Assembly: GCF_001418325.1 (NCBI RefSeq)
Contig: NZ_LIPN01000038.1
Span: 1-37,273 of the forward strand
Direction: 5' to 3'
Length of the DNA stretch: 37,273 nt
Origin: Streptomyces atriruber
Lineage (GTDB): Bacteria > Actinomycetota > Actinomycetes > Streptomycetales > Streptomycetaceae
Made by a program: the position numbers and the translations under genes. How positions within the stretch are numbered: position 1 is the stretch's first letter; the number at the start of each line of letters is the position of its first letter. This document shows, piece after piece, positions 16,035-22,546 of this stretch. The notes beneath the pieces are model-generated. The model was not told the origin of the DNA, searched no databases, and saw only the letters and a program-made list of their open reading frames with translations.

Positions 16035-16094
16035 ATGCATCTCCCCTCCATGCGCCTCCCTTCCATCCGTCCCTCTTCCGTGCGTCTCACGTCG
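16035..16094 (+). repeat. Four-unit 15-bp repeat at gene start
   Basis: Four imperfect 15-bp units (16035-16049, 16050-16064, 16065-16079, 16080-16094) encode MHLPS, MRLPS, IRPSS and VRLTS. Three of the four begin with a start codon (ATG, ATG, GTG), so unit gain or loss would keep the frame and a start. Confidence 0.75.
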
Positions 16095-16922
16095 GCCACC
16101 GCGCGCGGCAAGGGCACAGCGCGGCGTGCGGCAAAGGGACGCGGTGTGGCCGCGGTGGCGCGCGCCGGATTCATCGGGCGTGGCGTCCTGTACCTGCTCA
16201 TCGGGGCGCTGGCCCTGCGCATCGCCTTCTCCGACGGCGACGGCCGTCAGGCGGACCGTGGCGGCGCACTGGCCGAGCTCGCGGACCGGCCGTTCGGGCA
16301 CGTACTGCTGTGGCTGCTCGGCGGCGCCCTGGCGGGCATGGCGCTGTGGCGGCTCTCCGAGGTCTTCTTCGGCCAGGCAGGACCGGACGGCGACGCGGCG
16401 AGCAAGCGGGCCCTCGCGGGCGTGCGCTGTCTCTTCTACGGCTTCGTGACGTACTCCGTCATCGCCTACGCCGCCGGGGACCAGGGCAGCGGCAGCGGCT
16501 CCAGCGACCGGCAGACGCAGGACGCGACGGCGAAGGTCCTCGACTGGCCCGGCGGGCAATGGATCGTCGCGGCCGCGGGCGCCGCTGTGCTCGGGGCGGG
16601 TCTCTGGATCGCCGGCCGCGCACTCCTGCGGAAGTTCCGCGACCGGCTGCGCGTCTCCGAGATGCCGCGGCGGATGCGCCGGGCGACGGACGTCATCGGC
16701 ATCACCGGCGGGACGGCACGCGGCGCGGTGTTCGCCGCCGCGGGCGGCTTCGCCATCACCGCGGCGCTGCGGCACAAGCCGGGCGAGGCCAAGGGGATGG
16801 ACAACACCCTGCGCTCCTTCGCGGACACCGGCGCCGGGCCGTGGCTGCTCGCGCTGATCGCCGTCGGCCTCGTGGCCTTCGGCCTCTTCTCGTGGGCGAG
16901 CGCCCGCTGGCGCAAGCTCTGA
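16035..16922 (+). CDS. DUF1206 integral membrane protein
   Basis: A 295-residue membrane protein. After a basic N-terminal tail there are six probable transmembrane segments in three pairs, each pair opening with an R-x-G-x-x-x-R/A-G motif: VARAGFIGRGVLYLLIGALALRIAF; HVLLWLLGGALAGMALWRLSEVFFG; GVRCLFYGFVTYSVIAYAAG; WIVAAAGAAVLGAGLWIAGRA; GGTARGAVFAAAGGFAITAAL; WLLALIAVGLVAFGLFSWASARW. This matches DUF1206, a common actinobacterial family without known function. The first 60 bases are a four-unit 15-bp repeat with candidate starts at 16035 (ATG), 16050 (ATG) and 16080 (GTG), so the start is not settled; upstream GGTAGG weakly favours 16035. Confidence 0.85.
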   Translation: MHLPSMRLPSIRPSSVRLTSATARGKGTARRAAKGRGVAAVARAGFIGRGVLYLLIGALALRIAFSDGDGRQADRGGALAELADRPFGHVLLWLLGGALAGMALWRLSEVFFGQAGPDGDAASKRALAGVRCLFYGFVTYSVIAYAAGDQGSGSGSSDRQTQDATAKVLDWPGGQWIVAAAGAAVLGAGLWIAGRALLRKFRDRLRVSEMPRRMRRATDVIGITGGTARGAVFAAAGGFAITAALRHKPGEAKGMDNTLRSFADTGAGPWLLALIAVGLVAFGLFSWASARWRKL

Positions 16923-17013
16923 GCTCGGAAGCGGTCGGCATTCCTCGCCATCCACGGCATGGGATGCCACTGCGCCCCTGGGTGACAAATAGGGCATGCG
17001 AACACCCGAGATG

Positions 17014-17019
17014 TACGAT
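17014..17019 (+). promoter_or_regulatory. Probable -10 element of a leaderless TetR gene
   Basis: TACGAT fits the actinobacterial TANNNT -10 pattern and ends 6 nt before the GTG at 17026, so transcription would begin at the start codon itself. No Shine-Dalgarno precedes that GTG. Confidence 0.4.
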
Positions 17020-17025
17020 GACCCG

Positions 17026-17646
17026 GTGACTTCCCACCCCCGAATGAGCCTGGCCGAGCGCAAGCGCCGCCTCGTCTCGGACGAACTGACCGAGTCCGCG
17101 CTGCAGTTGCTGGCGCTGAAGGGGTACGACGCGGTCACCATCGACGAGATCGTGGCCACCGCCGGAGTCTCCCGGCGCACGTTCTTCCGGTACTTCGCGT
17201 CCAAGGAGGACGTGGTCATCCAGTTCCTGGCCGACATGGGCACCGGCATGTGCGCGGAGCTGGCGGAGCGTCCCGCCGGCGAACCGCACTCGACAGCGCT
17301 GTGGAACGCCGTGAAGGTCCCTCTCGCCATCTGTTCCGACCGCTCCGACCACTCCGAGCGCGCGCTGAGCGTGGTGCAACTGATCCTGCGGACGCCCGCC
17401 CTGCTGGCCCGCTTCCTGGAGCGGCAGGCGCAGTGGCGCGGCGATCTGACGGAGGAGATGGGCCGCCGTACGGGGCTCGACCCCGAGGCCGATCTGTACC
17501 CCCGGCTTGCCGCGGGGATGGCCCTCACCGCTTTCGACGCCGTGCTGCAGCGGTGGAGCGGCAGCGACGGCACCGAGGACCCGGCCGAGCTGCTCGACCG
17601 GGCCTTCGACGTGATCACCCCGGCCCTGGACGCCGTCGAGGCATAA
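17026..17646 (+). CDS. TetR-family regulator
   Basis: About 206 residues. The N-terminal TetR domain (LAERKRRLVSDELTESALQLLALKGYDAVTIDEIVATAGVSRRTFFRYFASKEDVVIQFL, about 7-65) has the classic helix-turn-helix. The C-terminal helical domain (about 75-200) would bind an unknown ligand and dimerise; it contains VVQLILRTPALLARFLERQAQWR and AAGMALTAFDAVLQRW. GTG 17026 is preferred because a TANNNT -10 element is positioned for leaderless initiation. In-frame ATGs at 16996 and 17011 (longer) and 17044 (shorter) are alternatives. It lies between a DUF1206 gene and a convergent TerB gene, so its target is not obvious; autoregulation is likely. Confidence 0.88.
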   Translation: MTSHPRMSLAERKRRLVSDELTESALQLLALKGYDAVTIDEIVATAGVSRRTFFRYFASKEDVVIQFLADMGTGMCAELAERPAGEPHSTALWNAVKVPLAICSDRSDHSERALSVVQLILRTPALLARFLERQAQWRGDLTEEMGRRTGLDPEADLYPRLAAGMALTAFDAVLQRWSGSDGTEDPAELLDRAFDVITPALDAVEA

Positions 17647-17662
17647 CCCCTTCCGGTGGTCC

Positions 17663-17682
17663 AGGGCGGTGGTGCTCGCCCT
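17663..17682. terminator. Stem-loop between convergent genes
   Basis: AGGGCG (17663-17668) and CGCCCT (17677-17682) form a 6-bp stem with an 8-nt loop in the 46 bp between the convergent TetR and TerB genes. A bidirectional terminator is plausible. Confidence 0.4.
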
Positions 17683-17692
17683 CGTCAGCCGC

Positions 17693-18241
17693 TCAGAGGC
17701 CGAACTCCTGCGGCGACACGTTCAGCGCCGCACAGGCTTCCCGCAGGACCTGCTCCTCCGCCGGGGCGATGTACCCATCGGCGCCGGCGACGACGATGCC
17801 GGTCTGCACGACCGCCTTGGCCTCCACCGGCTTCTTCGCCGCCTTGGCGATCTCCTGCATGACCTCGGCCTTGCCCTGCTGGAAGTTGAGCGACAGCTGG
17901 TCGACGTGCTTGTTGAAACGCTGCCGCAGCTGGTCCGGCGGGAAGTTCTGCAGTACGTCGTTCTGCACGATCAGCGACTCCACGTGCTGGCGCTCGGCCG
18001 GGTCGACCGTGCCGTCGGCCGCCGCGACCAGGGCGCACATGGCCATGCTGGCGTCCCTGTACGCACCGCTCTTGAGCTCCGTCTTGAGGGAGGCCAGCTG
18101 GGTCTTGAGCACGCCCACGAGCTGAGCCTTCGATCCCCCGCCGGAGCCCGAACCCGGTCGTCCGTGGCCGCCGGAGCTCCGCGCCCCCTGCGACTGCTGC
18201 AGACCCTTCGCCTGGTCCTTGATCCGGTCCCACATCGCCAT
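17693..18241 (-). CDS. TerB-family (tellurite-resistance-type) protein
   Basis: A 182-residue cytoplasmic protein. A short basic/Gln-rich N-terminus and a Gly/Ser linker (SSGGHGRPGSGSGGGSK, about 22-38) precede an all-helical TerB domain. That domain has two related acidic loops typical of its metal-binding site, AADGTVDPAERQHVE (about 76-90) and AGADGYIAPAEEQVL (about 150-164). TerB proteins bind calcium and belong to the Ter stress/phage-defence network, but no terC, terD or terZ gene is in the window, so a solitary role is likely. The ATG at 18241 follows GAGGTGG with 5-8 nt spacing; a second in-frame ATG is two codons on. Confidence 0.87.
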   Translation of the reverse strand: MAMWDRIKDQAKGLQQSQGARSSGGHGRPGSGSGGGSKAQLVGVLKTQLASLKTELKSGAYRDASMAMCALVAAADGTVDPAERQHVESLIVQNDVLQNFPPDQLRQRFNKHVDQLSLNFQQGKAEVMQEIAKAAKKPVEAKAVVQTGIVVAGADGYIAPAEEQVLREACAALNVSPQEFGL

Positions 18242-18285
18242 CCGTGCCACCTCGGCTGCTTCGCTCGTCCACGCGCTTGTGCGCG

Positions 18286-19665
18286 TCACTCCGCCAACGC
18301 CTTCCCGGCCGTCGAAGTTCCGTGGTCGACCGGGTCGTTCGAGGGCTCGGGACGTCCGGTGCGCAGAACCCTGTTCACGCGTGCGGTGTCGAGGACGCGT
18401 TCCCAGCGGGCGACGACGAGCGTGGCGACGCTGTTCCCCGCCAGGTTCGTCAGCGCCCGGCACTCGGACATGAACTTGTCGATGCCGAAGATGAGCATGA
18501 TGCCCGCGGCGGGGACGGTGCCGACGGTGGAGAGGGTGGCCGCCAGGGCGATGAACCCGGCGCCCGTGACACCACCGGACCCCTTGGACGTCAGGATCAT
18601 GACGGCGAGCAGTCCGAGCTGCTGGCCGAGGGTGAGCGGGGTGTCGGTGGCCTGGGCGATGTAGACGGCGGCCAGGGAGAGGTAGAGGGAGCTGCCGTCG
18701 AGGTTGAAGGAGTAGCCGGTCGGCACGGTCAGACCGACGATGTCCCTGCGCACGCCGAGCCCTTCGAGCTTGGCCATCACCCTCGGCAGCACGCTCTCGG
18801 AGGACGACGTGCCGAGGACGATGAGGAACTCCTCGCGCAGGTGGTGCAGCAGCCGGAAGATGTTGATCCGCAGCAGGGCGAGGACGCCGCCCAGGACGAC
18901 CACGACGAAGAACAACGACGTGCCGTAGAAGAGGCCGATGAGCCGGCCGAGGCTGGTGAGGGTCGAGATGCCGTACTTGCCGATGGTGTAGGCCATGGCG
19001 CCGAACGCACCGACGGGGGCCGCGAGCATCACGTAGTGCAGGATCTTGAAGACGACCGCGCTCAGCCGGTTGACGCCGTCGATGAGGGGCGCGCCCACGG
19101 GGCCCACGGCTTTCAGCGCGACGCCGAACAGGACGGCGAAGAAGATGACTTGGAGGATGTTCCCCTCGGCGAAGGCCCCGACCGCGCTGGAGGGCACGAT
19201 GTCGGTGAGGAAGTGCCACCAGCTCTGGTCCTCGCCGTCCTTGACGTACTGCGCGGCGTCACCGGACAGGCGCAGGTCGCCGGGGTGGGCGTGGACACCG
19301 GCGCCGGGCTGGAAGAGGTTGACCGCGATCAGCCCCACGGCGAGTGCGACCAGGGTGCCCGCCTGGAAGTAGAGCAGGGATTTCAGGCCCACCCTGCCGA
19401 CCCTGCGCAGGCTGTCGACACCGCCGATGCCCGCGACGATCGTCAGGAAGACGATCGGGGTGATCAGCATTTTGATCGCGGAGACGAAGGTGGTGCCGAC
19501 CGGTTCCAGGGCGACGCCCACCGACGGCCGGAGCCAGCCGGTCAGGATCCCGGCGACGATCGCGGTCAGCACCCAGAAGTACAGCTGCTTGTACCAGGGT
19601 GTGGCGGGCTCGGACGGTGGTGCGGCCGGTGGGGTGCCGGAGGTGGTGGACTCGGTTGCCGCCAT
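18286..19665 (-). CDS. dctA: C4-dicarboxylate/H+ (Na+) symporter, DctA-type
   Basis: A 459-residue secondary transporter of the DAACS family with about eight membrane helices plus re-entrant loops. Signature parts are present: the serine-rich GTSSSESVLPRVMAKL loop, NLDGSSLYLSLAAVYIAQA, ILTSKGSGGVTGAGFIALAATLS and the late FGIDKFMSECRALTNLAGNSVA, whose Asp and Asn-Leu-Ala-Gly-Asn line the substrate site. It imports succinate, fumarate, malate and related acids. ATG 19665 is preceded by GAGGAG. It begins 26 bp after the stop of a tartrate/D-malate dehydrogenase gene, so uptake and oxidation are linked in one transcript. Confidence 0.93.
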   Translation of the reverse strand: MAATESTTSGTPPAAPPSEPATPWYKQLYFWVLTAIVAGILTGWLRPSVGVALEPVGTTFVSAIKMLITPIVFLTIVAGIGGVDSLRRVGRVGLKSLLYFQAGTLVALAVGLIAVNLFQPGAGVHAHPGDLRLSGDAAQYVKDGEDQSWWHFLTDIVPSSAVGAFAEGNILQVIFFAVLFGVALKAVGPVGAPLIDGVNRLSAVVFKILHYVMLAAPVGAFGAMAYTIGKYGISTLTSLGRLIGLFYGTSLFFVVVVLGGVLALLRINIFRLLHHLREEFLIVLGTSSSESVLPRVMAKLEGLGVRRDIVGLTVPTGYSFNLDGSSLYLSLAAVYIAQATDTPLTLGQQLGLLAVMILTSKGSGGVTGAGFIALAATLSTVGTVPAAGIMLIFGIDKFMSECRALTNLAGNSVATLVVARWERVLDTARVNRVLRTGRPEPSNDPVDHGTSTAGKALAE

Positions 19666-19691
19666 GGCGTCACTCCTCGTCGGGGAACGTG

Positions 19692-20747
19692 TCAGAGCAG
19701 TTCGAGGAGCTTCTCGGTGAACTCGGCCGTGGTGCTGTCGCCGCCGAGGTCCGGGGTGCGCACGTCGGTCTTGGCGAGCACCGCGGCCATCGCGGCCGTG
19801 ATCTCGTCGGCCGCCGCACGGTGCCCGAGGTGGTCGAGCATCATCGCCGCGGACCAGATCGCGCCGAGGGGGTTGGCGATACCGCGGCCCGCGATGTCGG
19901 GGGCGGAGCCGTGGACCGGCTCGAACATCGAAGGGAACTCGCGCTCCGGATTGAGGTTGGCGGCCGGGGCGATGCCGATGGAACCCGCGACGGCGGCGGC
20001 CAGGTCGCTGAGGATGTCGCCGAAGAGGTTGGAGGCGACCACGACGTCGAAGCGGGCCGGGTCGAGGACGAACTTCGCGGCCAGCGCGTCGATGTGCTCC
20101 TGGTCCCACACCACCCCCGGGTGGTCCGCGCCCCGCTCGGCGACCAACTCGTCCCAGAACGGCATGGTGTGCACGATGCCGTTCGACTTGGTGGCCGAGG
20201 TGAGCCTGCCGCCGCGCCGCGCGGCCAGGCCGAAGGCGTGGTCGAGGACGCGGGTGACTCCCGCGCGGGTGAACACGGCCTCCTGGACGGCCATTTCCTC
20301 GGCGAAGCCCCGGTTGAGGCGGCCGCCGATCTCGCTGTACTCACCCTCGACGTTCTCGCGTACGACGACGAAGTCGACGTCCCCCGGCGCGGCGGCCCGC
20401 AGCGGGCTCTCGACTCCCTCGAAGACGCGGATCGGCCGCACATTGACGTACTGGCGAAAGCCCCGCCTGATCGGGATCAGCAGCCCCCACAGCGAGACGT
20501 GGTCGGGCACGCCCGGGTAGCCGACCGCGCCGAGCAGGATGGCGTCCTTGTCCCGCAACAGGTCGAGCCCGTCCTCGGGCATCATCGCGCCCTCGCGGGC
20601 ATAGCGCTCGCAGGACCAGTCGTACGTCGTGTACGTGCAGGCGAAGCCGTGGCGGGCGCCGACCGCGTCGACGACCTGCTGTGCGGGCGGCAGCACTTCG
20701 GCCCCGATGCCGTCACCGGGAATGAGTGCGATGTGGTGGTGGGTCAT
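19692..20747 (-). CDS. Tartrate dehydrogenase / D-malate dehydrogenase (decarboxylating)
   Basis: A 351-residue beta-decarboxylating dehydrogenase of the isocitrate/isopropylmalate family. GDGIGAEV marks the start of the fold. LIPIRRGFRQYVNVRP (about 90-107) holds the substrate-binding arginines and lacks the serine of isocitrate enzymes. VVVRENVEGEYSEIGG, KSNGIVHTMPFW (catalytic Lys region), NLFGDILSDLAAAVAGSIG (metal Asp residues) and FEPVHGSAPDIAGRGIANPLG (NAD site) are all intact. The sequence pattern is closest to TDH/DmlA enzymes, which turn D-malate or tartrate into pyruvate or related products with NAD+ and Mn2+. It sits between a LysR gene upstream and dctA downstream on the same strand, pointing to growth on a C4-dicarboxylate. 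Confidence 0.92.
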   Translation of the reverse strand: MTHHHIALIPGDGIGAEVLPPAQQVVDAVGARHGFACTYTTYDWSCERYAREGAMMPEDGLDLLRDKDAILLGAVGYPGVPDHVSLWGLLIPIRRGFRQYVNVRPIRVFEGVESPLRAAAPGDVDFVVVRENVEGEYSEIGGRLNRGFAEEMAVQEAVFTRAGVTRVLDHAFGLAARRGGRLTSATKSNGIVHTMPFWDELVAERGADHPGVVWDQEHIDALAAKFVLDPARFDVVVASNLFGDILSDLAAAVAGSIGIAPAANLNPEREFPSMFEPVHGSAPDIAGRGIANPLGAIWSAAMMLDHLGHRAAADEITAAMAAVLAKTDVRTPDLGGDSTTAEFTEKLLELL

Positions 20748-20753
20748 GCCCCT

Positions 20754-20766
20754 GATTGCAGCAATC
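20754..20766 (-). promoter_or_regulatory. LysR-type palindrome just before the dehydrogenase start
   Basis: GATTGCTGCAATC is a perfect 13-bp palindrome (6-bp arms around one base) 6 bp before the dehydrogenase ATG, close to its AGGGG ribosome-binding site. LysR proteins favour short dyads with T-N11-A character, and a LysR gene is adjacent. Occupancy here would block transcription or translation initiation. Confidence 0.45.
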
Positions 20767-20802
20767 GGGGCGTTCGACCGTCCAAGACGCTCTGCCGATC
20801 TG

Positions 20803-20812
20803 CCTTATAAGG
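20803..20812 (-). promoter_or_regulatory. CCTTATAAGG palindrome, possible -10 or operator
   Basis: A 10-bp perfect palindrome in the 70-bp LysR-dehydrogenase gap. TATAAG on the minus strand could act as a -10 hexamer and would give a leader of roughly 50 nt that includes the palindrome at 20754-20766. A clear -35 is not seen. Confidence 0.35.
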
Positions 20813-20817
20813 GGTGC

Positions 20818-21720
20818 CTATGAGTGCAGCGGCTCTCCGTGCCCGACGGCGGCGAGTCCGCAGGCCAGGAACGTCCGGGCGGCAGGCGACTGCTCGGCCC
20901 TGCGGCTCACCAGCGCGATCCGCAGCGTCGTCCGCGGCTCGATGTCCAGGACCAGCGCACCGGCCCGCTCGGCGGTCGTGCGCCAGGATTCGGTGACGAC
21001 GGCGAGCCCGACCCCCGCGAGCACCAGCGGCAGGATCGCCACCCGGTGTTCGGTTTCCGCCGCGATCGTGAAGTCGATGCCCCGCTCGCGCAGCCCGTCG
21101 ACGTACGCGCGCATTCCGGTGCCCCGCTGCCCGACGATCAGCCGTTGGCCCGCCAGCTCCTCGCGGGCCAACGACCGGCCGGCCGGGAAGGGTCCGTCGG
21201 GCGGAGTGACCAGCACGAAGCGCTGCTCGCCGACGTCATGCGGGACCACCTCTTTGTCGGCGACGGGACCGGACGTCGCGAGGAGACCCAGCTCGGCGGC
21301 GCCCGTGCGCACCATGTCGATGACGTCGCGCGAGGTGAACGCCGCCCGGATGTTCACCGACACGCCGGGGTAGCGGTCGCTGAACCCGCGCACCATCGTG
21401 GTCAGCGGTTCCACCGCCTGGGAGGGCATGGCGGCGATGTCCAGCCGTCCCTCGCGCAGTTCGTGCACCGCGGCGACGCTGGCGCGGGCCGTCGCCAGGC
21501 TGCGTACGGCCGCCCGCGCGGGATCGATCAGCGCCGTGCCCGCCTCGGTGAGCACGGCCCGGCGGCCGATGCGGTGGAACAGGCTGCTGCCGAGGTCCCG
21601 TTCCAGGGCCCGCACCGCCTGGGACAGCGACGGCTGTGAGAGGTAGAGGGCCGACGCCGCCCGGTTGAAACCCCCGTGATCGACGATCGCGAGGAAGTAC
21701 TCCAGCTGACGAACATCCAT
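20818..21720 (-). CDS. LysR-family transcription regulator
   Basis: A 300-residue regulator. The N-terminal winged helix (MDVRQLEYFLAIVDHGGFNRAASALYLSQPSLSQAVRALERDLGSSLFHRIGRRAVLTEAG, 1-61) is canonical. The effector domain (about 90-295) has the periplasmic-binding-protein fold (REGRLDIAAMPS, AAELGLLATSGP, LPLVLAGVGLAVV). It lies 70 bp upstream of, and in the same direction as, the tartrate/D-malate dehydrogenase and dctA genes, unlike the usual divergent layout. Two palindromes in that gap are candidate sites. It probably activates the pair in response to the dicarboxylate (inference). GAGGATGG precedes the ATG. Confidence 0.92.
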   Translation of the reverse strand: MDVRQLEYFLAIVDHGGFNRAASALYLSQPSLSQAVRALERDLGSSLFHRIGRRAVLTEAGTALIDPARAAVRSLATARASVAAVHELREGRLDIAAMPSQAVEPLTTMVRGFSDRYPGVSVNIRAAFTSRDVIDMVRTGAAELGLLATSGPVADKEVVPHDVGEQRFVLVTPPDGPFPAGRSLAREELAGQRLIVGQRGTGMRAYVDGLRERGIDFTIAAETEHRVAILPLVLAGVGLAVVTESWRTTAERAGALVLDIEPRTTLRIALVSRRAEQSPAARTFLACGLAAVGHGEPLHS

Positions 21721-21792
21721 GCGCCCATCCTCGCGCCGGTGTCACTGCCGCACCGCCACGAGGGCAGTACGAGCGCCCCCGCCGGTCGGGGG

Positions 21793-22479
21793 TCAGTCCC
21801 GGTCGACGTGTTCCCGGAGGATCTTGCGGTGGGTCGCGTCGATGTCGAAGGTCGTCTTGTTCCAGTCGTCGGTCGTGACGACGTCGACGGACCACAGCAC
21901 CTTGGCGCCGTTGTCGGAGTCGTCGAGCTCGACGGAGGTGACCGTGCCCTTGGTCTTGTCCGTGGCGGTCTGCGCGGCCTGCTGCGGTGTCACGGTCGCC
22001 TTCTTCAGCAGGTCCGCCAGCTCGCGCCTGTCGTCCTGGTCCTGGTCCGTGTCGGCCTGCGGCTGACCGGCCTTGCCCGTGACCGCGTCGACGTGGACGG
22101 TGTGGGCGGCGCCGTCCGCGGTCGCCACCTCGGCCTCCCAGGTCGGCTTGTCCGGTGTGCCGTCGAGCTCGATGGAGACCGGCTTCGACTTGTCGACCGT
22201 CGCCACCGCGGCGTCCAGCGCCTTGTCGTAACCGACCTCGGCCTTGGGGACGAGCGCCTGCCGCTCCCGCTGGTCGTCGGTGAGGGTGCTCCCGTCGGTC
22301 GGGGACGGGGACGCCGCCCGTCCGGCCGTGGACGCGCCGGTCTTCGCGGCGTCGCCGTCGTCGCTGCCGCAGCCCGTGAGCAGGGCTCCGGCCACGGCAG
22401 CGACACAGATCAGACCGGCGCCCCGCGAGATCGTGAGGCGTCCGCGCCTGGCTGCACTTTCATTCCTTTTTGTGACCAT
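21793..22479 (-). CDS. PepSY-domain lipoprotein
   Basis: A 228-residue exported lipoprotein. A basic start and hydrophobic segment lead to the lipobox LLTGC with Cys37, followed by a charged, low-complexity linker (GSDDGDAAKTGASTAGRAASPSP). Two PepSY-like units follow: about 75-135 (YDKALDAAVATVDKSKPVSIELDG ... WEAEVATADGAAHTVHVDAVTGKA) and about 155-225 (AAQTATDKTKGTVTSVELDD ... WSVDVVTTDDWNKTTFDIDATHRKIL). PepSY domains often modulate proteases or metal/redox systems at the cell surface. No Shine-Dalgarno precedes ATG 22479; a TANNNT element 6 nt upstream suggests leaderless initiation. It is next to a fused SecDF, but no direct link is shown. Confidence 0.88.
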   Translation of the reverse strand: MVTKRNESAARRGRLTISRGAGLICVAAVAGALLTGCGSDDGDAAKTGASTAGRAASPSPTDGSTLTDDQRERQALVPKAEVGYDKALDAAVATVDKSKPVSIELDGTPDKPTWEAEVATADGAAHTVHVDAVTGKAGQPQADTDQDQDDRRELADLLKKATVTPQQAAQTATDKTKGTVTSVELDDSDNGAKVLWSVDVVTTDDWNKTTFDIDATHRKILREHVDRD

Positions 22480-22485
22480 ACGGAT

Positions 22486-22491
22486 ACGTTA
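22486..22491 (-). promoter_or_regulatory. Probable -10 element of a leaderless PepSY gene
   Basis: On the minus strand TAACGT ends 6 nt before the ATG at 22479, the same geometry as the TetR gene at 17026. It fits the TANNNT pattern of leaderless actinobacterial genes. Confidence 0.4.
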
Positions 22492-22546
22492 GGCCACATA
22501 CGCGTCCAGTACCCGAGGAGACGCGTTCATCGGCCCCGCACGGCCC

